Source of the DNA: Flavobacteriales bacterium UBA6051
GTDB taxonomy: Bacteria > Bacteroidota > Bacteroidia > Flavobacteriales_D > Crocinitomicaceae
Direction of reading: 5' to 3'
Length of the DNA stretch: 64,000 nucleotides
Assembly: GCA_002427735.1 (NCBI GenBank)
Contig: DIYP01000005.1
Span: 1 to 64,000 of the forward strand
In this document: piece by piece, positions 19,950 to 28,865 of the stretch
Layout: each line of letters starts with the position of its first letter
Position numbering within the stretch: position 1 is the first letter of the stretch
Translations under genes and position numbers: made by a program
The notes under the pieces: model-generated
What the model was told of the DNA's origin: nothing
Database searches by the model: none
Seen by the model: only the letters and a program-made list of their open reading frames with translations

Positions 19950-22900
19950 TTAAATAATTATAAATTGTCCTTTGAGCGTAATAATTGTTCCTCCATTGTC
20001 TAGTTTCACTTCATAGTGGTGCAATCCGTCTGGCACCCCTGTCGAGTTCCAAATCGCTGAAGCCGAAGTCCCAACACTTGCTCCAGAAGCGTCGAAAATA
20101 TCAATGGACAGAACCGTAAAATCGATTGGTGCATCTACAGTGAAGTCGTCTCCAACATTGAGTGTCAAACGATCAGAAAGAACTATTTTGACATCATCAG
20201 TACACTCTGCAAATGATGACTCTGGTGTAGAATTAATATCCAAAATACTAGTTGGTCCTCCGGGAACAGCAGACTCCAAAGAGTAAAGAGACTCTGCCAA
20301 TGGTAACTGAACACCGCCTTTGTTGAAGAAAATGCTCTCGTCAACAATATTTCCGGCGCCATCCACATCAAAAATAATCTCACCGCTCTCCACACAAGCT
20401 CCTCCATCAACAGTGATTGTATATGTTCCAGCAACCGGTGAAGGTGTAAACAATCCGCTACCGTCATCGGGATCCAACGGGTCATCACCAACAGTACTTG
20501 GATCACCTAAACCGCCTCCAGTACTGCCACCACCAGGGCTTGTAACTGTCACTGTAACATCATCTCCGCCACCGCCTGTGGTACTTCCATCATCACCAAA
20601 GTCACTCCAGTCTATTACAAATCCAGCATTGGCCAGTGCATAAGGAGTCCCGCCAAAATCATCCCATGTCGTTTGGACAAAAGATGTATTCGGTGTTTGA
20701 GTAGAAGTCCCTAAAACAATTGGTCCTGTCTTTTGCCAGAACATATCAAGTGGGTCCTGTGTCTCATACTGGGCGATGTGTTGATAGTCTCCATCCAGTA
20801 CCTCATTGTAATGGAATGTTATTGTAGAATTGTTGACCAAGTTTGGTTCAATTTCATGATAAAAGAAGGTGTTCACAGATTGAACGTCAGCTGCAAGTTC
20901 AATCAGATTATCATACGCCGGGTCATAGTTCACCAACCGCGATTTTGTCGCATTATTGATATCAGGACTTATCTCAATTGGTCTATATCGAATCGTTCCT
21001 AAAGATGATCCGAGTGGATAGATGTAATCACCGCTTCCCAACAACATTTCTCGTGAAAGACCTCCTCCAGGAAGATTGCTACTCACGAATCCATCTGTTC
21101 TCGTAATAATTGTAGGATCATTGTTTACAACATACATGACATTATCACGCGTAGACAATTCATTAAGCGTGAGATCCATAGAATTCAGTGCGTAGGCATC
21201 AACAAACATTTCTTTTTTGCCTTGACCATTCAGTTCCAAGTCATAGTACTTTGTTGGAGAAATCCCTCGAATTCGCTGATAACTTCCGATTAATCTCTCT
21301 GTTCCAAATGAAAGTGAAGTCTCAAAGAAGTCATTCAAACCATTGTTAATCCAATCCTTGGTAACTGCGATGAAGCTTTCATTAATAAATGTTCCCAAAT
21401 CAAGTTGACCTCCTACATCTACAACTTCATTCAGAACACTTCCATATATGTTAAGATGGGTTTCTTCCGTACTCGTTCCAACATATACATAGGTGTTCAC
21501 ACCGTAATTATTATAACTGATTCCATCGACGTGAAGACAATTTTCTGCTGGCCCAATTTCTACTTCATATTCCCCACATAATTCACCTTGAGCATTAAAC
21601 ACATCCATCGATACCAGCACAGGCTCAGACTGCACGGTAAAGAAAGGCGTAGAACAATTTGTACAATTCAACCCACTGGTAGCGTCCCAAACAAAGCTCC
21701 CTTCTCCGTAAGCATCAAGAACAACAACATCTCCGACACAGAGTCCTGTTAGGTTGTCAGGTTGAATTGTAACATTGAAATTACAGTCCTTCGCACAGTA
21801 TTTTTTCAATGTATTGATCGTAATTTCCGAGCAGTGCTTTCCAAGCGTTCTATCTAAAGCCGTATGATACGCTTTAACTGTATAGGCGGTAGGGATATCA
21901 TCGTTCTGTATACTTGTCAATAAGAAAGTAGGATCGTTACAATCGTAACAAGAAAGTCCAATCTGAGGTGACCATGAATAAAATAGTCCTGGGTTCAATG
22001 TTATTTGTGGAACATCACAAGGACTATAATGAACTGGGTTTGTTCCATTGCTTGTCACAACATCTCCGATCTGGCAAGGATCAACAGGACATTCGCCAAC
22101 AATCACATCAAAAGTATAACTGAAACAGGCTTCCTCGTTTACGCCTGTTCCATATACGGCAGGGTCTTCAAACAGGTAAACAGTTACGGTCGCATTCGTA
22201 CCATCACTTGTAAACGTTGTTGTCAGACAATCCGTGCAAGACAGAGAGCCTGTGGTTGTCTCCCATCGAGCAAAGTTTGCTAAACCAGCTACAGAGAATT
22301 CGCGAGTTTCTCCTGGACAGATTTCTGAAAGCGACCCGTCCTGATTATAAACCTTGTCAATTGGGAACTCCGTTTCAGGATTAGGGTATTGTGAAATAGG
22401 CGGACATCCTCTACTACAAGAAAATGAAGTTACGATATTTTTAAAGCCTAGCTCTTCATTAGCGGAATTCATTAACAAATGTCGCATTCCGGCTGGTCTA
22501 GTAGCGGTATGCTTCAACGTTCCATTCACATAGATTTCTATGTTAGAGCCAGATAATCCTATTCTGATGCGTGCCTCATCGTTAACAGATGTTACAAACA
22601 CTCCTGAACCTGGGGCGAACACCATGGTATACCCGAGAGGGTTGGTAGCATCAAGTGAATTAGGGTAGAATGCCAAAATAGGCAGATTCGCACCGCTGAA
22701 AACGTCCTGTACCAAATTATAATCTTTCAATGTCAGAACATTCAGAGGGATAGGACTATCGGCAACTGAAGAGCTCATTTTAGGCTGGAACTCAATCCAA
22801 CCATCTTCACTATCAAAAATGAAATTATCAGACTTGGCCACCGCCCATGAAGCGGGATCTACATTTGTTCGTGATACAGAGTATGAATTAGGGGTTACAT

Positions 22901-25229
22901 CGTATTTAGAAACATCTGATAGCTGAGCCTCAACACCAAGATAAATCTCCCGACTAAACGGGAAAGATTGCAATGGACCATTTACAAATCCAGATAATAA
23001 ATAAACTCCTGGGTTCAGTGGATTCCCATTAACATCAGTGGAAATGGCCACGGCCACATTATCATTTAACACTCCACTCGCTATTTGCTGACCAGAAGAT
23101 TGTTCAGTGATCGAATAATTAGAAGTAGAACCATTGAGAAGTCCAAATGGATTTACCTTAACGGATAATGTTCCATTGCTACCGTTACAGGAAGTATGCT
23201 GATCGGCAGTAGCAATTACACGGAATCGTCTCAAAGGACCTCGAATGAGTCGAACTCTTATGCGTAGTTCATTTCCTTGTGCAATTCCAACTCCTACTTT
23301 ATACTCATACTCTGACGGTAATGAAATAGATGATAGCGTTTCTCCAGAGGCGATCAGATTCAATTTACCATCTTCTACTTTCATGGAGAACTCCTCCAAT
23401 CTTCTTAAAATCACAAATTCTGTGCTTAAGACACCATTCTCAATTGTGAAGAGTCGTCGATTATCAATATAGAATCCGTGTCTTAAATTGGCATAACCGG
23501 AAACGTTCGTGGAAGGAGAAGCAAATCCAACAAACATTTCACTATTTGCTCTTCTTCTAACAAATGATAACTCCGTATTCAACCCCTCATGGGTGTAGAG
23601 TTCTAAAGATCCAACACCATCTTCCACCGGTGCCGAAATAGTCTCTCCGCTAGCAACCAAATTTGATTGATTTTCAAAGCTGAAATCACCCTGTACTTGA
23701 ACTTCTCGAGAGAATAACCGATTGCCTTCGGAGTCAAAAACCGTAACATAGTACGTTCCAGATTCCAAATTGTCAAACGAGTAGGTTTTGGAAGTTTCAT
23801 TACCCTGATAAAATTCAGCTTCTGTAATCGATAGGCCAAGGTCATTCGTTAATACCTTATACGTTTCTTTCAAATGTGGAATAGGGTCTTCAGAAATGAA
23901 ATAATGGAATGGTCCTGTTACACCTGCTATCGAGTTAATGTCAACATCAACTTTCCCTGTTTCGGCACTTATATCCCATGAAGGAATTACAATTGCCGGG
24001 TAGTTGGTAGAATAATTGACTTTATCGAGCGTTCCTTGCTTGCGGACCAATCCTACAATAGTAATATCTCCGCTTTGAGCATATTTCGAACTATACACCT
24101 CTTTTCCGTTCACATACCAAACGGCTGCCCCTGATTTGTATAAAATATTTAGTGCATCCTTGTCCAGATAATCCAAAGTCAGAACAACATCTCCGTTATC
24201 AATGATTTGCAAATTGTCCTTTGAAATAAGAAACCCTGACATTAGATCATGCACTCTACGAATCGACAAAGAAGCATCTGCAAAACCGAACGCCTTCTTA
24301 CCTCCATTCTCCTTTTCAATAACGTATTCGACCCAACTGGTAGAATTGTACGTGAATGGAGAGCCAAGCCTAGCGGAGCCCCACTTATTGCCAGAAGAAT
24401 TATTCGACAATTCAGAACCAATTGCCTCTGACTGGTAAAAATCGTCCCAAACCACATCGGTTCCGAGAGAATACATTCGGGAAGTCTTGTTACCCTGTGC
24501 ATCGAAGATCGTTACGTAATTGGGACCTTCAACAAATGTTTCATAAGTACATGATGTTTTACACTCGGGATCACCGATTCTTTCCCATACATATTTGTAC
24601 GGAGGGAACCCTCCCGTAATCTGCAAGTCAATACGCTTATTAATATTATCAATCGTAGGATTTACGCAAAACGGTGTCGTTTGATAACTACACTCTACAT
24701 CTGCAAAAACAGCGTTTTCAGAAGTCAATTTTGCTCGGATTTGAAGATCCTCTTTCAGGCTCACAACTACTGAGTATTTCTCCACGCCATCGACGTAGTA
24801 CTTTAGGAGATCTTCTACCCGTTCCAATTTAACTGACGTTCCTGAATTATACGGGACGGTTACTTTGCCTTGAGGTGAAAACAATCTTATCTTATTGTTC
24901 TTCCCAAAGCTGAACCCGTAAACGATTTGTCCAGAACCAATATCTGGATCATTTATTGGCGCATATCCAATGGACTTACGATTACCACTGTTATTTGCAT
25001 ACGTATAGGTAAAGTAGCCTGAATGCACATTCGCTTGCCCTTTACCAAATAAGATTTGATTGGAATAAGCCAATCCAATTCCCTTTGAGCCTAACTCCTT
25101 TGAAAGAATTGCACCGTTTAGTTCAGCATTCTTTACTGCGTTCCACTCAATTGCATATTCAGTTTGTCCAAAAGAACTTGCACTGAACAGTGTTAAAGCG
25201 AGAATCGTTAAAATAATTGGATAACGCAT
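19950..25229 (-). CDS. Very large secreted adhesin-like protein with CxxC repeats and a CHU_C-like C-terminus
   Basis: The 1759-residue product starts with a signal peptide (residues 1-21, ending SSFGQ). Residues ~25-900 are beta-sandwich modules rich in VEYVIE/WYVNGKEVY-type strands, resembling concanavalin-like and SprB-repeat surface proteins. Three Cys-pair modules follow at ~110-residue spacing: LSCTDCLTTTF, LSCYDCNDPTF and LNCTNCSTPFF. These are common in gliding-associated Bacteroidota proteins. The C-terminus (SIDIFDASG, IWNSTGVPDGLHHYEVKL, LKGQFIII) resembles a diverged CHU_C/type B sorting domain of T9SS, so secretion across the outer membrane by T9SS is likely but not proven. It is two bases upstream of the OmpH-like gene and five bases after the 132-residue gene, in the same operon. 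Confidence 0.87.
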   Translation of the reverse strand: MRYPIILTILALTLFSASSFGQTEYAIEWNAVKNAELNGAILSKELGSKGIGLAYSNQILFGKGQANVHSGYFTYTYANNSGNRKSIGYAPINDPDIGSGQIVYGFSFGKNNKIRLFSPQGKVTVPYNSGTSVKLERVEDLLKYYVDGVEKYSVVVSLKEDLQIRAKLTSENAVFADVECSYQTTPFCVNPTIDNINKRIDLQITGGFPPYKYVWERIGDPECKTSCTYETFVEGPNYVTIFDAQGNKTSRMYSLGTDVVWDDFYQSEAIGSELSNNSSGNKWGSARLGSPFTYNSTSWVEYVIEKENGGKKAFGFADASLSIRRVHDLMSGFLISKDNLQIIDNGDVVLTLDYLDKDALNILYKSGAAVWYVNGKEVYSSKYAQSGDITIVGLVRKQGTLDKVNYSTNYPAIVIPSWDISAETGKVDVDINSIAGVTGPFHYFISEDPIPHLKETYKVLTNDLGLSITEAEFYQGNETSKTYSFDNLESGTYYVTVFDSEGNRLFSREVQVQGDFSFENQSNLVASGETISAPVEDGVGSLELYTHEGLNTELSFVRRRANSEMFVGFASPSTNVSGYANLRHGFYIDNRRLFTIENGVLSTEFVILRRLEEFSMKVEDGKLNLIASGETLSSISLPSEYEYKVGVGIAQGNELRIRVRLIRGPLRRFRVIATADQHTSCNGSNGTLSVKVNPFGLLNGSTSNYSITEQSSGQQIASGVLNDNVAVAISTDVNGNPLNPGVYLLSGFVNGPLQSFPFSREIYLGVEAQLSDVSKYDVTPNSYSVSRTNVDPASWAVAKSDNFIFDSEDGWIEFQPKMSSSVADSPIPLNVLTLKDYNLVQDVFSGANLPILAFYPNSLDATNPLGYTMVFAPGSGVFVTSVNDEARIRIGLSGSNIEIYVNGTLKHTATRPAGMRHLLMNSANEELGFKNIVTSFSCSRGCPPISQYPNPETEFPIDKVYNQDGSLSEICPGETREFSVAGLANFARWETTTGSLSCTDCLTTTFTSDGTNATVTVYLFEDPAVYGTGVNEEACFSYTFDVIVGECPVDPCQIGDVVTSNGTNPVHYSPCDVPQITLNPGLFYSWSPQIGLSCYDCNDPTFLLTSIQNDDIPTAYTVKAYHTALDRTLGKHCSEITINTLKKYCAKDCNFNVTIQPDNLTGLCVGDVVVLDAYGEGSFVWDATSGLNCTNCSTPFFTVQSEPVLVSMDVFNAQGELCGEYEVEIGPAENCLHVDGISYNNYGVNTYVYVGTSTEETHLNIYGSVLNEVVDVGGQLDLGTFINESFIAVTKDWINNGLNDFFETSLSFGTERLIGSYQRIRGISPTKYYDLELNGQGKKEMFVDAYALNSMDLTLNELSTRDNVMYVVNNDPTIITRTDGFVSSNLPGGGLSREMLLGSGDYIYPLGSSLGTIRYRPIEISPDINNATKSRLVNYDPAYDNLIELAADVQSVNTFFYHEIEPNLVNNSTITFHYNEVLDGDYQHIAQYETQDPLDMFWQKTGPIVLGTSTQTPNTSFVQTTWDDFGGTPYALANAGFVIDWSDFGDDGSTTGGGGDDVTVTVTSPGGGSTGGGLGDPSTVGDDPLDPDDGSGLFTPSPVAGTYTITVDGGACVESGEIIFDVDGAGNIVDESIFFNKGGVQLPLAESLYSLESAVPGGPTSILDINSTPESSFAECTDDVKIVLSDRLTLNVGDDFTVDAPIDFTVLSIDIFDASGASVGTSASAIWNSTGVPDGLHHYEVKLDNGGTIITLKGQFIII

Positions 25230-25234
25230 ACTTC

Positions 25235-25633
25235 TTAATTAATAATGAATTCCTTGGGTGCACCGGATGACCCGACTATATTGACAATTGAATACATCTC
25301 CTCATCTTCGAACAAGCCAATGCAGAATGTTATCACATCGGTCATCTCATCAAGATGAAATGTAGAAAAGGAAGAGGGGTCATCTTCCTCCATATTGTAG
25401 ACTCCATAAAAAACTGAAATCGTATCACCATCAATAATGTTGAAATGGTTAACCTCCAGCTCAGCAAGATTATCCAGATTTGTATTTACTGCAAAAGAGG
25501 TTTGGACTTCGCTATTCGCTGTTATAACCGTATCTCTAGTAACGCTAGATTGCTGTCCAAACAACGCAAAAACAATACACGCAAATAGGAAAGAAAGGAA
25601 GTAATTCCCTGTCAATTTTAACGAGAGTAACAT
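25235..25633 (-). CDS. Small exported protein, first gene of the RHS operon
   Basis: The 132-residue product has an N-terminal hydrophobic signal (residues ~8-27, FLSFLFACIVFALFGQ) and an acidic mature part (DGDTISVFYGVYNMEEDDPSS, FEDEEMYSIVNIVG). I recognise no family. It is the first gene after the promoter region that carries the repeated ACGGGT-type boxes, and its stop is five bases from the next start, so it heads the ~25 kb operon. Length and composition fit a small beta-sheet domain exposed in the periplasm or at the surface. Confidence 0.72.
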   Translation of the reverse strand: MLLSLKLTGNYFLSFLFACIVFALFGQQSSVTRDTVITANSEVQTSFAVNTNLDNLAELEVNHFNIIDGDTISVFYGVYNMEEDDPSSFSTFHLDEMTDVITFCIGLFEDEEMYSIVNIVGSSGAPKEFIIN

Positions 25634-25717
25634 AAAGTCAGATCAGTTTTAGTTTACATAACCAGTTACCCCACCCAAAACACTGTTGTAAAGGCGAATA
25701 GCTAGTACTTTCTAAGG

Positions 25718-25796
25718 CAATTTTATGAAAAACGAATAGAAAAAAACCACGTAGTTTTACGTGGTAAGGTCAAAAAAAATACGGGTATTTATACCC
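25718..25796 (-). promoter_or_regulatory. Predicted promoter of the RHS operon with two palindromic boxes
   Basis: Box 1 (25747-25764) reads CCACGTAGTTTTACGTGG, a six-base inverted repeat around a six-base loop. Box 2 (25779-25796) contains ACGGGTATTTATACCC. On the minus strand TAAAATTG (25725-25718) matches the Bacteroidota -7 element TAnnTTTG at five of six fixed bases, and it begins 37 bases downstream of the 14-base core of box 1 (25762-25749). The same geometry recurs at five other promoters here. A transcript would start near 25711, giving a leader of about 80 bases to the gene starting at 25633. Assignment rests on recurrence, not on any experiment. Confidence 0.6.
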
Positions 25797-26073
25797 TTTT
25801 TTAAATGTCAAAACACTGTAAATCAATGATTTAAATAATTTTTCAGGAGTCCCCATTTTTCCTACCTTAATAATCTAGATTGTAGTGTGTAAATTTCAGC
25901 ATCCGTGATACTCCCATTCAATTAAAAACTTATGTGAGAGTCAATACTTCAATCAAGATTCAAACAGTGCTTTCTCTAATTTGAGAACATCGCAACAGTA
26001 TGAAGTACTTTTTATGATTAGACCTAATCTCAAAAACCACATTTCAACCCAAGTAAATCCTGCAACTAGAAAA

Positions 26074-26120
26074 ACAGGTATTTATACTATTGAGATTACC
26101 CTTGAATGTTTCTATGTTTG
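26074..26120 (+). promoter_or_regulatory. Predicted box-type promoter of the zinc-finger/protease pair
   Basis: The core ACAGGTATTTATAC (26074-26087) matches the box seen at the other accessory promoters. TATGTTTG at 26113-26120 is an exact TAnnTTTG -7 element, beginning 39 bases from the box start. Transcription would start near 26127, only ~10 bases before the ATG at 26137. An AGGAG stretch (26129-26133) lies just before the start codon. Confidence 0.58.
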
Positions 26121-26136
26121 AAATAAACAGGAGCGC

Positions 26137-26892
26137 ATGAGATGCTGGGCGAACAATCAAAATGGAAAGAGGTGCCAAAATAAAACTAAAGGGCGCCGTT
26201 TTTATTGTCACACTCTTGGACATAAAGAGGGAGCTAAAAGAAAATTTCGACGTCTTTTATTCATAACTATTCCAGCTGTAGCAAGTTCCTACATTGGTAT
26301 ATATCTATTCTTTTACAATTCGAAAACAGAAACCGAAAAACCATTGAGTTATGCCGAAAAGTTAGATGCGGAACAGGAATTGGATACCGTGGAAATAGCT
26401 CCGCACTCCGATTTAGAATCACAGGTCGAGGCAGACTCTCTTACGAATGCTGTAGTCACTAATTCATTGAAACACGAAAGTACTAAAGCTACCCTTGAAA
26501 TTGTTAAGATATCCAGCCCACAAACAGGGTTGCTGGAATTACAATTGCTTAATCCTTCCGAAGGTGTCATTTTGCTCTCGGATATTCAGTTTAATGATAC
26601 ACTCAGTTCTACCTCAGCGAACTTCTTTAGAAATAACACAAAAGTATATAGGCGGATTATTAGCACTGGTGAAGTGAAGAATGATGTGAGTGAGAATACC
26701 ACTTTCGCATTTAAACGTCCAATAGCAATTGCTCAAGAAATTGCACCTAAGAGCGGTGATCGATTTTCAATTGAATTGCAACTAGAAAACTCGTTAGTGA
26801 GACAAAGTTTTATTTACAACGGCACAATTACACTCTATTACAATGGAACAGATAGTTTGGTTTCACAACCGATTTCCTTTAAAATCAAATGA
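26137..26892 (+). CDS. Membrane protein with N-terminal Cys/His zinc-binding motif and periplasmic domain
   Basis: The 251-residue product begins RCWANNQNGKRCQNK, and Cys3, Cys13, Cys24, His25 and His29 form a short CX9C...CHX3H zinc-finger-like module of the kind found as small tags on diverse bacterial proteins. A basic stretch and a transmembrane helix follow (~38-60, LLFITIPAVASSYIGIYLFFY), so the finger faces the cytoplasm. The rest (~65-251) is a beta-rich periplasmic domain (FSIELQLENSLV, GTITLYYNGTDSLV). The start is supported by AGGAG at 26129-26133. The stop lies four bases before the metalloprotease start, indicating an operon. The arrangement of cytoplasmic metal-binding tag, membrane helix and outer domain next to a protease recalls transmembrane signalling or anti-sigma arrangements, but I see no sigma factor. 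Function unknown. Confidence 0.78.
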   Translation: MRCWANNQNGKRCQNKTKGRRFYCHTLGHKEGAKRKFRRLLFITIPAVASSYIGIYLFFYNSKTETEKPLSYAEKLDAEQELDTVEIAPHSDLESQVEADSLTNAVVTNSLKHESTKATLEIVKISSPQTGLLELQLLNPSEGVILLSDIQFNDTLSSTSANFFRNNTKVYRRIISTGEVKNDVSENTTFAFKRPIAIAQEIAPKSGDRFSIELQLENSLVRQSFIYNGTITLYYNGTDSLVSQPISFKIK

Positions 26893-26896
26893 GCGT

Positions 26897-28420
26897 ATGC
26901 GACGAACGATCTTTTATTTCCTATTGCTAGTAACTACTCCAATTGTCTGTGGTCAGAAAGATCTTTCCTATGAAGAAATAACAGCAGAATTAGAGAAAAC
27001 CATTGAGTCGGATGTATTTCCATATATGCTGGGAGTGATGAGTCCTGAGGAGCGTCAATTATTTCAAGAAATAGAAATTCAATTCACAGATGGTTTCTCC
27101 ATCTCTCCTGTAAGTGATATTGACGAAGGAAAACGTGTAATAATAGTAGATCGAGGGTTTCTCTACTTACTATATCGTGTTTCAGAAGCTGGGTTCTATT
27201 CTGCACGAAGAGATGAACAAGAGCAATTTTTAGAGTATTTATCAGCCATTTATAAGTCCCTCAAGGCAGAAGGAAAAACTCTGAATGCAAAGTATCTAAA
27301 GAGAACTGTAAAACCTTATTGGCGATGGATGGGGACGGATTTTTCCCTTAGCGAAGAAAATACTGAGCTCTTTAAGCGGTTTCGTAAGAAAAATATGAAG
27401 CACATTCTTACGTACGTTTTAGCTCACGAATTCGGTCATCATTATTTAGGGCAACAGGTGAATTCAAAAGAAAAAAAGATTGCTTTGAGTGAGTTTGCCG
27501 CCGATAGCTATGGTGTGGAATTAACTTATCGCTCAGGTAGATTTTTGATGCCCTCTAAAGAACTATGGGACTTCTATATTATGATGGAAACTATTGAGAA
27601 TGAACGAAAAAGTAAGGTGACAAATGAAAGTGCTCTATGTCGAAGTGCACGAATGAGAGGTTTCGTTTCATTGGCGTTGCGCGACACTGAAGCAATGCGG
27701 CACCTGCAAAAAGAACTTAAACTAATCCGTAAGGAGGCAGAGCATTTTTTGACATTAGGCGATTGTGACCGAACGCTCTTTGATTCTGAAATGAAGGAAG
27801 TTGAAAAAGAGTTTAATACTATTGAAGCATTTCGAAGGAACACAGATTCCTTATGCGAAACAGGTGATTTTCAATCAATACATAGGGAATATATACAATT
27901 AGAAAATAGTTTTTGTTCTCAAGTCATTACCAAATTTCGAAAAGCGTCTGTCCTGCACAATTTACTGATGCGTTTAACAGACGAATATGAACAGTATGAT
28001 TTAGCCATCGAAATGACCAATCAAATTATCCCACTGAGCAATGAATGGGGCAATTATTGGGTCAGTCGATTTTATTGGATTCGAGCAAATGCCCACTGGT
28101 ACGGTAGTTGGCTCGTAAACTATGAAAAGCGAGATTTGTTATCGGCCAAAGAAGATTATCAACAATGTTTGAGGTATAATGACACGGACGTAAATGCTCA
28201 TATGCAAATGTATTTTATAAGCTCTTTTGAAGAGGATGTAGACCAAGCAATCGAACATTTACAAATGGTTCCAAAATGTGGAAGCAACAGAGATAATCCA
28301 GAGATACAACAAGGTATTTCTATGTTAATTCAATTATTAGAATTGAATCCTGAAAAAGTATTTGCAGCAGCCCGAAAATCATGCGAGCAAGGAAAAAGAA
28401 GTTACGGAGATGAGGATTGA
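26897..28420 (+). CDS. Secreted M48-like zinc metalloprotease with helical repeats
   Basis: The start at ATG 26897 gives a 507-residue protein with a clean signal peptide (residues 1-20, FLLLVTTPIVCGQ). The upstream ATG at 26843 lies inside the preceding gene and would bury that signal. HEFGHH (His177, Glu178, His181) is the zinc HEXXH motif, and SEFAADSYG (Glu199, Asp203) supplies the third ligand in the EXXXD spacing of gluzincins such as M48. The C-terminal half (~220-500) is helical, with TPR-like segments (YDLAIEMTNQII, AKEDYQQCLRYNDTD, AIEHLQMVPKCG). It should act in the periplasm or outside. Its substrate may be the membrane zinc-finger protein four bases upstream, which is an inference from pairing. 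No transmembrane anchor is visible in the mature part. Confidence 0.82.
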   Translation: MRRTIFYFLLLVTTPIVCGQKDLSYEEITAELEKTIESDVFPYMLGVMSPEERQLFQEIEIQFTDGFSISPVSDIDEGKRVIIVDRGFLYLLYRVSEAGFYSARRDEQEQFLEYLSAIYKSLKAEGKTLNAKYLKRTVKPYWRWMGTDFSLSEENTELFKRFRKKNMKHILTYVLAHEFGHHYLGQQVNSKEKKIALSEFAADSYGVELTYRSGRFLMPSKELWDFYIMMETIENERKSKVTNESALCRSARMRGFVSLALRDTEAMRHLQKELKLIRKEAEHFLTLGDCDRTLFDSEMKEVEKEFNTIEAFRRNTDSLCETGDFQSIHREYIQLENSFCSQVITKFRKASVLHNLLMRLTDEYEQYDLAIEMTNQIIPLSNEWGNYWVSRFYWIRANAHWYGSWLVNYEKRDLLSAKEDYQQCLRYNDTDVNAHMQMYFISSFEEDVDQAIEHLQMVPKCGSNRDNPEIQQGISMLIQLLELNPEKVFAAARKSCEQGKRSYGDED

Positions 28421-28475
28421 TTAATATGTCAACTGATTAGCAAAAAAGCATAAATACTTATGATACCCTCCAAAA

Positions 28476-28544
28476 ACACGTGTTTATACGCATATGCACC
28501 AGGTTTAAATACCTGATTATTAGAAATTTAACCCTATTTTTTTG
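28476..28544 (+). promoter_or_regulatory. Predicted box-type promoter of the cysteine-rich peptide operon
   Basis: Box 2 is ACACGTGTTTATAC (28476-28489) and box 1 is CCAGGTTTAAATAC (28499-28512, extending to the inverted repeat CAGGT/ACCTG ending at 28515). TATTTTTTTG (28535-28544) is a T-rich form of the -7 element, and begins 36 bases from the start of box 1. The leader to the ATG at 28603 would be about 50 bases. The two boxes are 23 bases apart, similar to the spacing (24) at the type II secretion promoter. Confidence 0.55.
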
Positions 28545-28602
28545 GATTAAATTCACCTTCTATTTAAATTGAATAGAGTATTAATCATTTAAATCTTTTG
28601 CC

Positions 28603-28848
28603 ATGAAAAAAATCTTAGCAACATCATTGATCTTAGCTACGGTAGCCATTTCCTTTGCGTTTGCAAACAATGCAACACCCATTGAAGGAACAGACGATTC
28701 ATCCAAAATTCCACCTTGCAGAGCGCAATTTTTACCATGCCCAGGTGGTGGATTTTATCAAAAGTGTACGCGTAATGGTGGAATTCAAACACCATATTGC
28801 GATCAGTTTGAATTAACAGTTTGCAGCGTAATTGGTCCATGCAGATAG
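28603..28848 (+). CDS. Secreted six-cysteine peptide precursor (NVEALA-like by context)
   Basis: The 81-residue product has a signal peptide (residues 1-21, ATVAISFAFA) and a ~60-residue mature part with exactly six cysteines (39, 46, 55, 66, 74, 80) and many Pro and Gly (PPCRAQFLPCPGGGF). It looks like a disulfide-rich secreted peptide. Small peptides of the NVEALA group in Bacteroidota have a comparable size, lead directly into a propeller-type lipoprotein gene, and are also cysteine-rich. The literal NVEALA motif is absent, so the placement is by analogy. A strong terminator-like hairpin (28892-28920) follows 43 bases after the stop, so this short transcript may be made in excess over the two lipoprotein genes downstream. 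Activity unknown. Confidence 0.75.
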   Translation: MKKILATSLILATVAISFAFANNATPIEGTDDSSKIPPCRAQFLPCPGGGFYQKCTRNGGIQTPYCDQFELTVCSVIGPCR

Positions 28849-28865
28849 TTCAATCTATTAAAACT

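Larger units (their letters stand above)
25634..26136. other. Intergenic region between divergent RHS operon and zinc-finger/protease genes
   Basis: This 503-base AT-rich gap has no credible gene. It holds the two divergent box-type promoters described separately (25718-25796 leftwards, 26074-26120 rightwards). The stretch between them (about 25800-26070) contains no repeat or hairpin I can support. Confidence 0.7.

Noticed and set aside
26843..26896. ATG at 26843 as start of the metalloprotease
   Set aside because: It lies inside the previous gene and would put an 18-residue charged stretch before the signal peptide; ATG 26897 is four bases after the stop.
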